From NCBI GenBank assembly GCA_026391455.1, contig JAPLEH010000071.1, forward strand, positions 1 through 35,293: a stretch of DNA of 35,293 bases, written 5' to 3'. A model generated the notes under the pieces. That model worked only from the letters and a program-made list of their open reading frames with translations. It searched no databases and had not been told where the DNA came from. Origin of the DNA: Bacteroidota bacterium (lineage in GTDB: Bacteria > Bacteroidota > Bacteroidia > Chitinophagales > Chitinophagaceae). How positions within the stretch are numbered: the first letter of the stretch is position 1; each line of letters begins with the position of its first letter. Below, piece after piece: positions 16,036 to 25,037 of this stretch. Made by a program: the position numbers and the translations under genes.

Positions 16036-16530
16036 TCACTTCTCCCTCACCTGCAACTCCTTCCAGGGGGTGGTACCATCGTTTTCGCGGGCGAAGGTAA
16101 TATCATTTGCATATTGCAGCACAATCTCTGCGGTGGTATATATTTTACAGCCCGGCATCAGATGGCCGCCGGTTGTTTTGCCGGTAGAATCGCTGATGCT
16201 GATATGAATATGCGACCCCTGTGTACTCAGTGTACCCACCAGGCTTACGATCTCAAAATGCCCGGAGCCGGTGGAGGCTTCCGGCTGATTGGCAAAACGG
16301 ATCTGGTAATCAGTCAGACTGCCGACACAGGTGGATATCCATCCGGCACTGATACCATTTTCTTTTACCCGTTTTTCTATTCCGGCTTGCAGGTCTTCCC
16401 CCGGCTTGAGCCGGAAAGCGAGGTATTGTACATTTTCTGTTTTCATTGTTGACGTATTACATCCATACAGAAACAGCAACTGTACGATTAAAAATAGCCC
16501 GGTCAGGCCCCTTCGTTGATTTCTGCGCAT
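16036..16530 (-). CDS. PPC/DUF296-domain protein with lipoprotein-like signal
   Basis: 164 aa from ATG 16530. Residues about 35-155 match the PPC (plants and prokaryotes conserved, DUF296) fold: FRLKPGEDLQAGIEKRVKENGISAGWI, then GSHIHISISD and GGHLMPG. His107, His109 and His123 are the likely metal-binding set. The first 28 residues contain a hydrophobic stretch ending LLFLYGC, which resembles a lipobox with Cys24. Bacterial PPC proteins are normally short cytosolic proteins, so a membrane-anchored form is unusual. An internal ATG at 16446 (residue 29, MKTENVQY) could give the classic cytosolic form instead. Biochemical role unknown. It lies just upstream of the mutS2 unit on the same strand but is separated by the octamer array. 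Confidence 0.8.
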   Translation of the reverse strand: MRRNQRRGLTGLFLIVQLLFLYGCNTSTMKTENVQYLAFRLKPGEDLQAGIEKRVKENGISAGWISTCVGSLTDYQIRFANQPEASTGSGHFEIVSLVGTLSTQGSHIHISISDSTGKTTGGHLMPGCKIYTTAEIVLQYANDITFARENDGTTPWKELQVREK

Positions 16531-16664
16531 AGTTGAACAATTGATGCTGGATTTCGTTAATAAAAAAGCAAAAAGACCTAACTGTCAGGTATCTTACAAT
16601 GCTGCCCTTTCAGTAAATGCTAAATTGCATGAAATAATCACCCGGTACAAATAAAACTGAGGAT

Positions 16665-17345
16665 ATGAAAGCAATATTCACTTTCGCACTGGCCAGCATG
16701 GCTGTATTAACGTCCTGTACACAGAAAACCTCTCCCAATAACAATACTCCTGCAACAACTGAACAAAAAAAAGATATGGAACCCTTAAACAACCCCGCAT
16801 TACCCGCTACAGAGACCGCAACATTTGCCAATGGATGCTTCTGGTGTACAGAAGCCATTTTTGAGCAATTGGATGGCGTGATCAGTGCCACCTCCGGATA
16901 TACAGGTGGCGCATCGAAAAACCCGACCTACAAAGAGGTATGCTCCGGTACCACCGGCCATGCCGAATGCCTGCAGATCATATACGATCCTGCCAAGATC
17001 AGTTTCGATGAATTACTGGAAGTATTCTGGCAAACACATGATCCCACCACCCCGAACCGCCAGGGGGCGGATGTGGGCACACAATACCGCAGCGGCATCT
17101 TTTACCACAATGAAGAACAAAAGGAGAAAGCAGAAAAATACAAAGCTGAACTCAATAAGAGTGGTGCATTTAATAATCCCATTGTAACAGAGATCACACC
17201 TTTCAGTATTTTTTATCCGGCAGAAGATTATCACCAGCAATATTATGAACTCAATAATAATACGAACCCTTATTGCAGGGTGGTGATACAACCCAAACTG
17301 GAAAAATTCCAAAAAGTGTTCAAGGATAAACTAAAATCGCATTGA
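16665..17345 (+). CDS. msrA: Peptide methionine (S)-S-oxide reductase, exported lipoprotein form
   Basis: 226 aa. The N terminus is a lipoprotein signal (lipobox LTSC, Cys18) and a low-complexity linker to about residue 45. The MsrA domain follows: GCFWC with catalytic Cys58, GYTGG, HAECLQIIYDP, and GTQYRSGIFYHN. A likely recycling cysteine is Cys204 (NPYCRVV). It reduces Met-S-oxide in proteins; the signal puts it in the periplasm, where it would repair oxidised envelope proteins. ATG at 16665. The mRNA ends at a hairpin shared with the convergent gene. No msrB is nearby. Confidence 0.95.
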   Translation: MKAIFTFALASMAVLTSCTQKTSPNNNTPATTEQKKDMEPLNNPALPATETATFANGCFWCTEAIFEQLDGVISATSGYTGGASKNPTYKEVCSGTTGHAECLQIIYDPAKISFDELLEVFWQTHDPTTPNRQGADVGTQYRSGIFYHNEEQKEKAEKYKAELNKSGAFNNPIVTEITPFSIFYPAEDYHQQYYELNNNTNPYCRVVIQPKLEKFQKVFKDKLKSH

Positions 17346-17420
17346 TGCCCTGACATCAATGGCTGCTTACAAAAATGAAAGTGGTGTATTATTTTATTAA
17401 TAGAAGAGGATCAAATAAAC

Positions 17421-17446
17421 AAGAGGCGGAATAACTTCCGCCTCTT
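17421..17446. terminator. Bidirectional hairpin between convergent genes
   Basis: 11-bp perfect stem AAGAGGCGGAA / TTCCGCCTCTT with a TAAC loop, midway between the msrA stop (17345) and the stop at 17493. T-tracts on both sides are short. Confidence 0.7.
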
Positions 17447-17492
17447 TGCTTATGGTGCTTTGATCTGCTTGTAAAAGGGTGATCTGTTCTCT

Positions 17493-18749
17493 TTATTGTA
17501 CGATGATCTGCTGGCTTAATGAAGACTGTTTGGTTTTTACTACGATTACAAAATACCCGTTGCGGCTGTTGAACTGATTCAGGTTGATCAGGTTATTGCC
17601 CGAATTGAGTCGTAATTTATTGCTGTAAACAATTCGCCCGGACATATCGGCCACCTGCACGCCGGCTTCTTCTTCGTTTCTGCTGCTGATGTTTAGTGAA
17701 GGGTTGCTGCTATTGACAATGGTATTCACCAGCCGGAGGTCATTGACGGTCTGGCCGCTTTTTTTAACCATAATGATGCTGCTCAGTTCATAGATTTGTT
17801 GATTCGTATTCACCATCCGCAACCGGTAATAATTTACATCCGGTGCTGCACTGTTATCAAGGTAATTGAAAACAAAATCTGCGGAGTTCGTATTCACCAG
17901 CGAAATTTCACCGATGGGCATGATGGTTTCTGAGCTGCTTCCTCTTTCAATAATAAGCCTGTCGTAGGTGTGGCTGGCAGAAAGCAACCCTTTCAATTCC
18001 ACCGCATTCCCTTTCCAGGCTCCACTGAAACTAAGCGTGGTACGGTTGGGCAACAATATAGAACTGGGGTAATTGAATTTTTTAAAATACACACTGCGGT
18101 AACGTACTTCCGATATGGTGGGCGAAGTATTGCGGGCGCCGATCCTTATTTTGATACTCGAAACATTCATATTGGTCACCGTAGCCATTACATCTTTTTG
18201 TGTAGTATCGATACCGGGATAGCTTACACCGGTAGTATTTCTGATCGATACCCAACCTGGAGGGTTCAATACCTGCAGATTGGAACCATTCATGCTGAAA
18301 TCATAGGTACCACCTGCATATTCAACCTGGTCCTGTTCATACAACACGCCATTGCCATACACCACGCCATCCACATCAATGCAGGAGGTATTCACGCGGG
18401 CCTGATTTCTCAGGTTTTCCGTACCATTTGTCAAAAAATCGATCCGGAATTCCACATATCCGTTTGCATTCGGAGCCACATTGATAAAAGGCTGGAAAGC
18501 ATCATCAAATCCGGTCCAGTTTTCATCAATGGAAGTTAAGGTCACCCCACCGGTATTGCCTAGTATGGTGATATTCGCATCTGTTCCGGGCCTAACATTG
18601 AGAAATTTATATACAGCCCCGGTTGTGAGTGCAGTTCCCGATTTCAGGGAGGCATTTTTAAAACTATAATCAGGCTGGGCCTTTACTGTAGTAAAGGAGA
18701 TGAGGATAAGTGACAAAAGAGTCACTGTCTGTTTGAACAGCGGTTTCAT
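17493..18749 (-). CDS. T9SS cargo protein of unknown function
   Basis: 418 aa. The signal peptide ends near residue 24 (TTVKA-Q). The middle is predicted beta-rich with no family I recognise. Residues about 225-335 resemble the fibronectin/Ig-like module often placed before the sorting signal (YDRLIIERGSSSET, YYRLRMVNTNQQIYELSSII). Residues about 340-418 look like a type A T9SS sorting domain (VADMSGRIVYSNKL, then NGYFVIVVKTKQ). It is therefore expected outside the cell or on the surface. It has its own promoter and a set of TACGTA-type sites just upstream, suggesting specific activation. Confidence 0.85.
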   Translation of the reverse strand: MKPLFKQTVTLLSLILISFTTVKAQPDYSFKNASLKSGTALTTGAVYKFLNVRPGTDANITILGNTGGVTLTSIDENWTGFDDAFQPFINVAPNANGYVEFRIDFLTNGTENLRNQARVNTSCIDVDGVVYGNGVLYEQDQVEYAGGTYDFSMNGSNLQVLNPPGWVSIRNTTGVSYPGIDTTQKDVMATVTNMNVSSIKIRIGARNTSPTISEVRYRSVYFKKFNYPSSILLPNRTTLSFSGAWKGNAVELKGLLSASHTYDRLIIERGSSSETIMPIGEISLVNTNSADFVFNYLDNSAAPDVNYYRLRMVNTNQQIYELSSIIMVKKSGQTVNDLRLVNTIVNSSNPSLNISSRNEEEAGVQVADMSGRIVYSNKLRLNSGNNLINLNQFNSRNGYFVIVVKTKQSSLSQQIIVQ

Positions 18750-18867
18750 GGTACGGTCGTTTAGTTTTTACGAGGGTTGAGATTAGTGGTCAGTCAGAGG
18801 ATTTGGAAAGGGCTTTCGAATACTACGATGTGCTTTCACTAATTCGTATGCAATTCTACTTACTTCA

Positions 18868-18898
18868 CAAATGTAATATCCCATCGTGAATTATGCAA
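18868..18898 (-). promoter_or_regulatory. Promoter of the T9SS cargo gene
   Basis: On the minus strand: TTG (18896-18898), 20 nt, TACATTTG (18868-18875). Expected start near 18862, giving a leader of about 110 nt. Confidence 0.5.
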
Positions 18899-18903
18899 TA
18901 CCC

Positions 18904-18945
18904 TACGTATAAATACGCGTATTTTTTCTTCAGAAAATATACGTA
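18904..18945. promoter_or_regulatory. Candidate activator sites (TACGTA elements)
   Basis: TACGTA at 18904-18909, the perfect 14-bp palindrome AAATACGCGTATTT at 18911-18924, and TACGTA at 18940-18945. Centres are 11 and 25 nt apart. They lie at about -43 to -84 from the predicted start of the T9SS cargo gene, where activators bind. The binding protein is unknown. Confidence 0.45.
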
Positions 18946-18999
18946 TCCCTCTCTACTTAATTAAAAATCAGTAGTTTTTAAAAAGAAAAAAAAGTAGAA

Positions 19000-20640
19000 T
19001 TAATCCAGTTTTACCCGTCTCAGTTCGAGTAAATTCAGGGCATTGGGGTGAAATCCCTTTACGTGAGGCTGCACCAAATGTACCACTTCATCGTACCAAA
19101 GCGGTACCACCGGAGCATCATTCATGATGAGCTGATCGGCTTGCTGGTAGAGCAGATAGCGGGCACTGTCATTGGTTTCGGTAATGGCTTTTTCAAACAA
19201 AGCATCAAAAGCCGGATTGTTGTAACGGGTATAATTGGGAGGTGCCGGGTTTTTGGAATAAAAGACAGATAAATAGTTTTCCGCATCGGGATAATCGGCG
19301 ATCCAGCTTCCCCGGAAAAAAGGCGTGGTGGATGAAGAGGTCATCGTAAGCAGCAGGGATTTTTGCACCACTTCCACCTGCACCCGTATGCCAGACTCTT
19401 CTAATTGCTTGGCGATGAAGTTGGCCATATCTGCATAGATGGCGATCGTGTGCAACTTTATCGGAGGCAGCCCCTTACCATCCGGAAAACCGGCTTCGGC
19501 CAATAATTGTTTGCATCGGGCCGGACTGTACCGATAGCCTTTCACGGCTGAAGTATCAAAAGATGGTAAGCCCATGGGTACAAAACCCGACTCTGCAGGT
19601 GTGCCCAAGGAATTGCGGAGATAAACGATCATCTTCCTCCTGTCAAATCCGAAGTTGATCGCCTGCCTGATCTTTCGGATGGCGAGGGGGGAATTACGTA
19701 CTATTTTATTTGACGTATCAACCAATATGCCCAGATACTCAATATTCAGGTATGGATTGGTGTGCAGTACGATGCGTCCTTCCCAGTTTTTCCTCAACCC
19801 TCCTCTTTTGGTGAGCACTTCATCTTTAAAAGATGATTCGATATCGTTGATGAACTCCAGTTGCTTTTGCCGGAATAAAAGAAATTCGGTGGCCTTACTG
19901 TCATAAAATGATACTTTAATTCCATCCAGATAAGGAAGTGAAACACCGGCACTGTCTTTTTCAAAATAATGCGGATTTTTTTTCAATACCAGCGCCTGCC
20001 CTTCTTCCCATGTTACATATTGAAAGGGGCCGGTACCCACCGGATGCCTGCGAAAATCGGTACCATATTTTTCAACCGCCTCCTTTGGAACGATCGAACA
20101 ATACTGCATGGAAATAATGCCCAATATGGGATGATAGGGCCTTATGAGACGTAGCCGGAATGTGGAATCATTGATGGCAGTAAATGGCTGCAGGCTATCC
20201 ACCTTGCGGTTAAAAATCCAGGAACCGGGGCTGGCAGTGGCGGCATCCATCAATCGCTGAAAACTGTAAACCACGTCGCCGGCCTTCAGGGCACGGCCCT
20301 TCCCCCCGGGAAAAGCGGCATCATCATGAAAAACGACATCGGTACGCAAATGAAAAATAAACTCGCGTTTATCTGCCGATACCTCCCAGCTATGCGCCAA
20401 TGAAGGTACGATATGCAGGCTATCGTCAATCTCCACCAGTGTATTATACAATTGGTGTGCGGCCCACATTACCGACTGGCTTTTGGCAAATGCGGGATCC
20501 AGCGACGCAATGCCATTGAACTCATTGTAATGAAAAATAGTATCCTCCCTGCTGGCATTATTGTAGCAGGAACTGATGTTCAACATACCGGCAATCAGTA
20601 ATCCGGCAACCAGCCATCTATTTTTAACGAATAACTTCAT
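19000..20640 (-). CDS. Family-5 extracellular solute-binding lipoprotein (Opp/Dpp-like)
   Basis: 546 aa with a lipoprotein signal (Cys25, NISSC). The fold is that of SBP_bac_5 peptide-binding proteins: LYNTLVEIDDSLHIVPSLAHSWEVS, then FHLRTDVVFHDD, KAGDVVYSFQRLMD, HPVGTGPFQYVTWEEGQALVLKKNPHYF, then IRQAINFGFDRRKMI. Known relatives deliver oligopeptides, dipeptides or nickel to an ABC importer. No permease or ATPase gene is adjacent, so it either works with a transporter elsewhere or has another role. It is divergent from the M1 peptidase gene with only 38 bp between starts; a peptidase plus peptide-binder pairing is a plausible functional link but is inferred. Confidence 0.9.
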   Translation of the reverse strand: MKLFVKNRWLVAGLLIAGMLNISSCYNNASREDTIFHYNEFNGIASLDPAFAKSQSVMWAAHQLYNTLVEIDDSLHIVPSLAHSWEVSADKREFIFHLRTDVVFHDDAAFPGGKGRALKAGDVVYSFQRLMDAATASPGSWIFNRKVDSLQPFTAINDSTFRLRLIRPYHPILGIISMQYCSIVPKEAVEKYGTDFRRHPVGTGPFQYVTWEEGQALVLKKNPHYFEKDSAGVSLPYLDGIKVSFYDSKATEFLLFRQKQLEFINDIESSFKDEVLTKRGGLRKNWEGRIVLHTNPYLNIEYLGILVDTSNKIVRNSPLAIRKIRQAINFGFDRRKMIVYLRNSLGTPAESGFVPMGLPSFDTSAVKGYRYSPARCKQLLAEAGFPDGKGLPPIKLHTIAIYADMANFIAKQLEESGIRVQVEVVQKSLLLTMTSSSTTPFFRGSWIADYPDAENYLSVFYSKNPAPPNYTRYNNPAFDALFEKAITETNDSARYLLYQQADQLIMNDAPVVPLWYDEVVHLVQPHVKGFHPNALNLLELRRVKLD

Positions 20641-20678
20641 TTACAGGGCTTAAATTTACACCAACTAAATATACCACC

Positions 20679-22397
20679 GTGTATAACTTACAAAACAGGT
20701 TTATTCTTTTCGTGCTCTTCACTGCAATCATAATTGGCAGCCATTTGCCTGCTGCTGCGCAACCCTTGCATGGTAACCGCTCCTTTACATTGCAGGATAC
20801 CCTTCGGGGTACCATTACCCCCGAACGGGCCTGGTGGGATGTGGCATTTTATAATATTTATGTAGCCCCTGACTTCAACAAGAAAGCGATCCGGGGATGG
20901 AACCAGATAGGCTTTACCATCAAACAATACGGAGCCAATAAAAAAATGCAGATCGACCTGCAGCAGCCTATGAAACTGGACAGTGTGCTGTACGGAAATA
21001 AACAACTTAACTATTCACGCAACGGGAACGTGTACTATATTTCCTTCCCCGATGAGTTGGTGGAAGCCGGTAAGCTTCAACCCGGCGAAACGGCATCTAC
21101 TAAAACGTTTTCCATCAAATTATTTTATTCCGGCACACCCCGCGAAGCTGTCATGCCTCCCTGGGATGGCGGTTGGATATGGAAACGTGATGCCAAAGGA
21201 CGCCCCTGGATGTCGGTAGCCTGCCAGGGCCTCGGCGCCAGTGTATGGTATCCCTGCAAAGACCATCAGTCAGACGAACCCGATAACGGAGCACTTATTC
21301 AAATAAAAATACCAGACAGTCTGGTGGCAGTATCCAATGGCAAACTCTATTCCAAAGACGACCAGCTAGATGGCACCATGCTGTATACCTGGCAGGTAAA
21401 GAATCCCATCAATAATTATAACATCGTTCCTTATATCGGTAAGTATGTTCATTTTTCAGATACATATACGGGCGAAACAGGCAAGGAGCTAACGCTGGAT
21501 TATTGGGTACTGGATTATGATCAGGAAAAAGCCCGAAAACAATTTGACCGCGATGTGCCACGCATGTTGAAAGCATTTGAATACTGGTTTGGCCCCTACC
21601 CTTTTTATGAAGATGGCTACAAACTGGTGGAAGCACCACATCTGGGCATGGAACACCAAAGTGCCACTGCTTATGGCAATCAATTCAAAGACGGATACCT
21701 CGGCAATGATCTGTCCGGCAGCGGCTGGGGCTTAAAATGGGATTATATCATTGTTCATGAAAGCGGGCACGAATGGTTTGCGAATAATATTACCACCAAT
21801 GATATTGCCGATATGTGGGTACACGAAGGCTTCACCATGTACAGTGAACCTTTATTCATTGAATATTTTTATGGCAAGAAAGCAGCAGATGAATATGTAC
21901 AGGGCATCCGGTTCAATATTTCAAATGATATACCAGTAATCGGTCCTTATGGTGTGAATCAGGAAGGCAGCGGCGATATGTACAATAAAGGTGCGAATAT
22001 GCTGCATACCATCCGGCAGGTAATCAACAACGATACAATCTTCAGAAATATCCTGCGTGGATTGAATAAAGATTTTTACCACCAGACCGTGGATTCGAAA
22101 ACAGTAGAAGCCTATATATCGAAACATGCCGGGATAGATCTGTCAAAAATATTTGATCAGTACCTGCGTACGGTGAAGATACCCGAACTGCAATATAAAA
22201 TATCCAAAAACGAACTCGCTGTGCGCTGGGCCAATGTGGTACCGGGCTTTGATATGCCGGTAAAGCTGGAAAATAATGGCATATGGCTGCACCCGACTAC
22301 CGAATGGAAAACCATTCCCCTGCCGGCATCGGTAAAAAACCAAACCCTGAAGCCCGATTTGAACTTCTATGTTATTACACGTAAAGTTACATCCTGA
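20679..22397 (+). CDS. M1-family metallopeptidase, exported
   Basis: 572 aa from a GTG at 20679; no ATG occurs near the N terminus, and this start gives a clean signal peptide (ends near AAAQ, residue 28). The M1 catalytic set is complete: HESGH at 360-364 with 18 residues to Glu383 (the gluzincin HExxH-18-E pattern). The exopeptidase motif GxMEN appears as GMEHQS (from about residue 324). The C-terminal region is short, so no large ERAP-like domain is present. Expected role: periplasmic or secreted zinc aminopeptidase. It faces the peptide-binding lipoprotein gene. Confidence 0.93.
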   Translation: MYNLQNRFILFVLFTAIIIGSHLPAAAQPLHGNRSFTLQDTLRGTITPERAWWDVAFYNIYVAPDFNKKAIRGWNQIGFTIKQYGANKKMQIDLQQPMKLDSVLYGNKQLNYSRNGNVYYISFPDELVEAGKLQPGETASTKTFSIKLFYSGTPREAVMPPWDGGWIWKRDAKGRPWMSVACQGLGASVWYPCKDHQSDEPDNGALIQIKIPDSLVAVSNGKLYSKDDQLDGTMLYTWQVKNPINNYNIVPYIGKYVHFSDTYTGETGKELTLDYWVLDYDQEKARKQFDRDVPRMLKAFEYWFGPYPFYEDGYKLVEAPHLGMEHQSATAYGNQFKDGYLGNDLSGSGWGLKWDYIIVHESGHEWFANNITTNDIADMWVHEGFTMYSEPLFIEYFYGKKAADEYVQGIRFNISNDIPVIGPYGVNQEGSGDMYNKGANMLHTIRQVINNDTIFRNILRGLNKDFYHQTVDSKTVEAYISKHAGIDLSKIFDQYLRTVKIPELQYKISKNELAVRWANVVPGFDMPVKLENNGIWLHPTTEWKTIPLPASVKNQTLKPDLNFYVITRKVTS

Positions 22398-22539
22398 GTA
22401 CGGATACGTTTCTTTCATGCAGCAATAACAAGTGTCTATTGGAAGGGCTTTAGCACGGTGTTCCGTTTTAATAAGACGTTTGCACTTTTTTACGGACACA
22501 AAGAATGCCGGACAATCCCAATCCCTATCTTTGGAGGGT

Positions 22540-24036
22540 ATGAGTATACGGCGGCAAAGTATTATTTCCACAGGTGTTATTTATACCGGTTTTTTTATCG
22601 GGCTGCTGAATATTTATTTCTTTACCAAACAGGGACGTTTCTCCGAAGCCGAATTTGGTTTATACAATGCGTTTATTGCAATCGCCACAATGATCATGGC
22701 TTTGGCCAGTTTTGCAATGCCGGCCTTTATTTACAAATTCTATCCTTACTATAAAGCACATGTACCGGATAAGAAAAATGACCAGCTAAGCCTGGCCCTC
22801 CTGGTCAGTACCATTGGTTTCGTGTTAGTATTGGTGGCCGGGTTTCTTTTTAAAGGATTAGTGGTAAAAAAATACCAGACCAACGCCCCCGATATTATCA
22901 CCTATTATCCGCTGATCTTCCTTTTGGGGTTTGGACTGCTCTGCTACACCGTACTGGAAGCCTACACCTGGCAATTACGCAAATCGGTGTTTACCAATTT
23001 TCTGAAAGAAGTGCTCTGGCGATTGTACATCACTGTATTGCTGGTGTTGTACATGACGGGCATCATACCCGATTTCAGCAGTTTTGTCTGGATTTTTTCA
23101 TTCAGCTTTCCATTCATAGCACTTGTTTTGTTACTATACCTTATCGGCACCGGTCAGATTCATTTCACCTTCCGGATGAGTAAGGTTACCCGGCGATTTT
23201 CCGGGAGCATCATCCGGCTTTGCAGCTTTGTATATGCAGGCTCAATGATCCTCACCATATCACAGGTATTCGATTCATTGGTGATAGCGTCCGTGCTGGA
23301 TGATGCGCTTACACAACTGGCCATCTATTCGGTGGCACAGAATATGGCTGCGGTGATACAGGTTCCGCAGCGCGGAATCGTAGCTGCATCCATTGCGCAT
23401 TTATCGCAGGCCTGGAAAGATAAAAACATGGAGCTGATCCGGAAGATTTACCAGCGTTCTTCCATCAACCAATTACTGTTTGCTTCCTGTTTTTACAGCC
23501 TGCTCATTCTCAATTTTACCGATGCGGTGAATACCTTCGGGCTGAAAGGCAGCTATCTGCAAGCCTATTATGCATTGATATTGCTGGGGCTTTGCAAGAT
23601 CGTGGATATGGGCACGGGTGTCAATGCGCAGATCATAGCCACTTCCACCTGGTGGCGTTTTGAAATGATCAGTGGGATCGTATTACTGGCGGTCATGCTT
23701 CCGCTAAGCTATATACTAACAAAGCATTACGGCATTTCCGGTGCTGCGGCTGCACAACTGATTTCGATCACCATTTATAATATGGTGCGTATTATTTTTC
23801 TCTGGAAAAAATTCAAACTATTCCCCTTTACTTTAGATACCATTTGGTCCGTATTACTCGCTGTTGCCAGTTATGCGGCTGCACATTATGCCTGCCTGCA
23901 TATACATGGCATTCCGGGTATGTTCGCCCGGAGTATATTGTTCCTGTTGTTATTTGCCGGTGGTGCAATCGGGTTCCGTCTTTCTCCGGATATTATGCCC
24001 GTACTTCAATCATTGAAGAAACGATTTATCAAATAA
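22540..24036 (+). CDS. Polysaccharide flippase (Wzx/MATE-like, oligosaccharide flippase family)
   Basis: 498 aa from the ATG at 22540. The frame extends back to a GTG at 22432, but the extra 36 residues are charged and unlike the family, while MSIRRQSIISTGVIYTGFFIG is a typical flippase start. Twelve to fourteen hydrophobic segments, with no soluble domain. Family members move lipid-linked sugar units across the inner membrane. No glycosyltransferase genes are adjacent, so the substrate is unknown. It lies 142 nt after the M1 gene on the same strand. Confidence 0.85.
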   Translation: MSIRRQSIISTGVIYTGFFIGLLNIYFFTKQGRFSEAEFGLYNAFIAIATMIMALASFAMPAFIYKFYPYYKAHVPDKKNDQLSLALLVSTIGFVLVLVAGFLFKGLVVKKYQTNAPDIITYYPLIFLLGFGLLCYTVLEAYTWQLRKSVFTNFLKEVLWRLYITVLLVLYMTGIIPDFSSFVWIFSFSFPFIALVLLLYLIGTGQIHFTFRMSKVTRRFSGSIIRLCSFVYAGSMILTISQVFDSLVIASVLDDALTQLAIYSVAQNMAAVIQVPQRGIVAASIAHLSQAWKDKNMELIRKIYQRSSINQLLFASCFYSLLILNFTDAVNTFGLKGSYLQAYYALILLGLCKIVDMGTGVNAQIIATSTWWRFEMISGIVLLAVMLPLSYILTKHYGISGAAAAQLISITIYNMVRIIFLWKKFKLFPFTLDTIWSVLLAVASYAAAHYACLHIHGIPGMFARSILFLLLFAGGAIGFRLSPDIMPVLQSLKKRFIK

Positions 24037-24142
24037 CCTGCCCGGTTGCTGTTAATTTGAAAACAGACTGATGCGTTCCCTGCCAGTTAAATGCATCAAT
24101 TATTTTACTTATTCATATCAGTAAAGGGGATGAGGAATGGAC

Positions 24143-24170
24143 AAAAAAAAGCAGCTTCAAAGAAGCCGCT
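24143..24170 (-). terminator. Terminator downstream of the NlpC/P60 gene
   Basis: Stem AGCAGCTTC / GAAGCCGCT (one mismatch) with an AAA loop, followed on the minus strand by eight T (24143-24150). About 95 nt after the stop; the heptamer array lies in between. Confidence 0.65.
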
Positions 24171-24205
24171 CCGGATTATTTAACACCTGCCTAACTACAG
24201 GCAAG

Positions 24206-24268
24206 CTTATAACTTAAAACTTACTACTTACAACTTACTACTTAAAACATACCACTTACAACTTCACT
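24206..24268. repeat. Heptamer array CTTACAA containing the NlpC/P60 stop codon
   Basis: Nine 7-nt units in strict register (CTTATAA, CTTAAAA, CTTACTA, CTTACAA, CTTACTA, CTTAAAA, CATACCA, CTTACAA, CTTCACT). The last unit contains the stop codon of the minus-strand gene (24264-24266). A small hairpin TGCCT..AGGCA lies just before it, at about 24188-24203. Confidence 0.9.
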
Positions 24269-25037
24269 CCGCCACCAGCATCTGCTTATTCTCAATTCTC
24301 CCCGCACCAATAAAACGCTGAATATAATAGGGCTCAAACAATCCGCTTACCATCACGCCCCTGGACACAGAAGCATGAATGAATTTATTATTACCGAGAT
24401 AAATACCAACATGAGATACGCCGCTGCCATTGGTATTGAAAAACACCAGATCCCCTTCCTGTAATTCAGTAGTGGATATCTTACGGCTCATACGGTACTG
24501 ATCGCGTGACACGCGGGGCAATGCAAAACCATATACGGATGCATAAACGGCTACGGTAAATCCGGAGCAATCCACACCGCTTTTACTGTTGCCACCAGTG
24601 CGGTAACGTACACCATACCACTCGTCCACATTATCCAGTAAACTTTTACTGGGCAGGCTCTCCACCTCCGTATTCATGAGGATGGCATATTTCAATTGTA
24701 CTGAAGAGGCAGATTCGATAGCGGACGAACTATATGTGCGGTTCGCCAGCAGCGTATTGATATCCCTGTTCTCTTCCGGCACAGCGGGGGTCTCTTTAAT
24801 ATTCAGGCCACGGGTAACAAATGATTCTTTCAACACCGGTTTTGCTTCTGCTTTATCGGGAGAAGCAGTAACAGGGGTCATCGAGATCTCTTCAATAAAT
24901 TTTGTAGTTACAGAGGCGGGCGAGCCAGACATTTGCCTGCTGCTGGTGAAGTTTAACGGCTTAAATGTGGAACAACTGCTCAGCAGGACCATTCCTCCAA
25001 ATAATAATGCCAAAGCTGGTAATACTTTCTTAACCAT
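24264..25037 (-). CDS. NlpC/P60 (C40) cell-wall hydrolase lipoprotein
   Basis: 257 aa. Lipoprotein signal with Cys22 (LLSSC). A linker of about 100 residues of low complexity precedes the NlpC/P60 domain (about 135-250). The catalytic set is visible: Cys157 (GVDCSGF), His209 (VSHVGIY) and His221 (FIHAS). These enzymes cut peptide stems of peptidoglycan (gamma-D-Glu-diaminopimelate type bonds). The lipid anchor places it at the envelope, in cell-wall turnover. No bacterial SH3 domain is seen. A TATTTTTG box at 25174-25181 may be its -7 element, which would give a leader of about 130 nt. Confidence 0.9.
   Translation of the reverse strand: MVKKVLPALALLFGGMVLLSSCSTFKPLNFTSSRQMSGSPASVTTKFIEEISMTPVTASPDKAEAKPVLKESFVTRGLNIKETPAVPEENRDINTLLANRTYSSSAIESASSVQLKYAILMNTEVESLPSKSLLDNVDEWYGVRYRTGGNSKSGVDCSGFTVAVYASVYGFALPRVSRDQYRMSRKISTTELQEGDLVFFNTNGSGVSHVGIYLGNNKFIHASVSRGVMVSGLFEPYYIQRFIGAGRIENKQMLVAE

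Noticed and set aside
22432-22539. Longer N terminus for the flippase (GTG start)
   Set aside because: Adds a charged stretch before the first membrane helix. The ATG at 22540 gives a family-like start.
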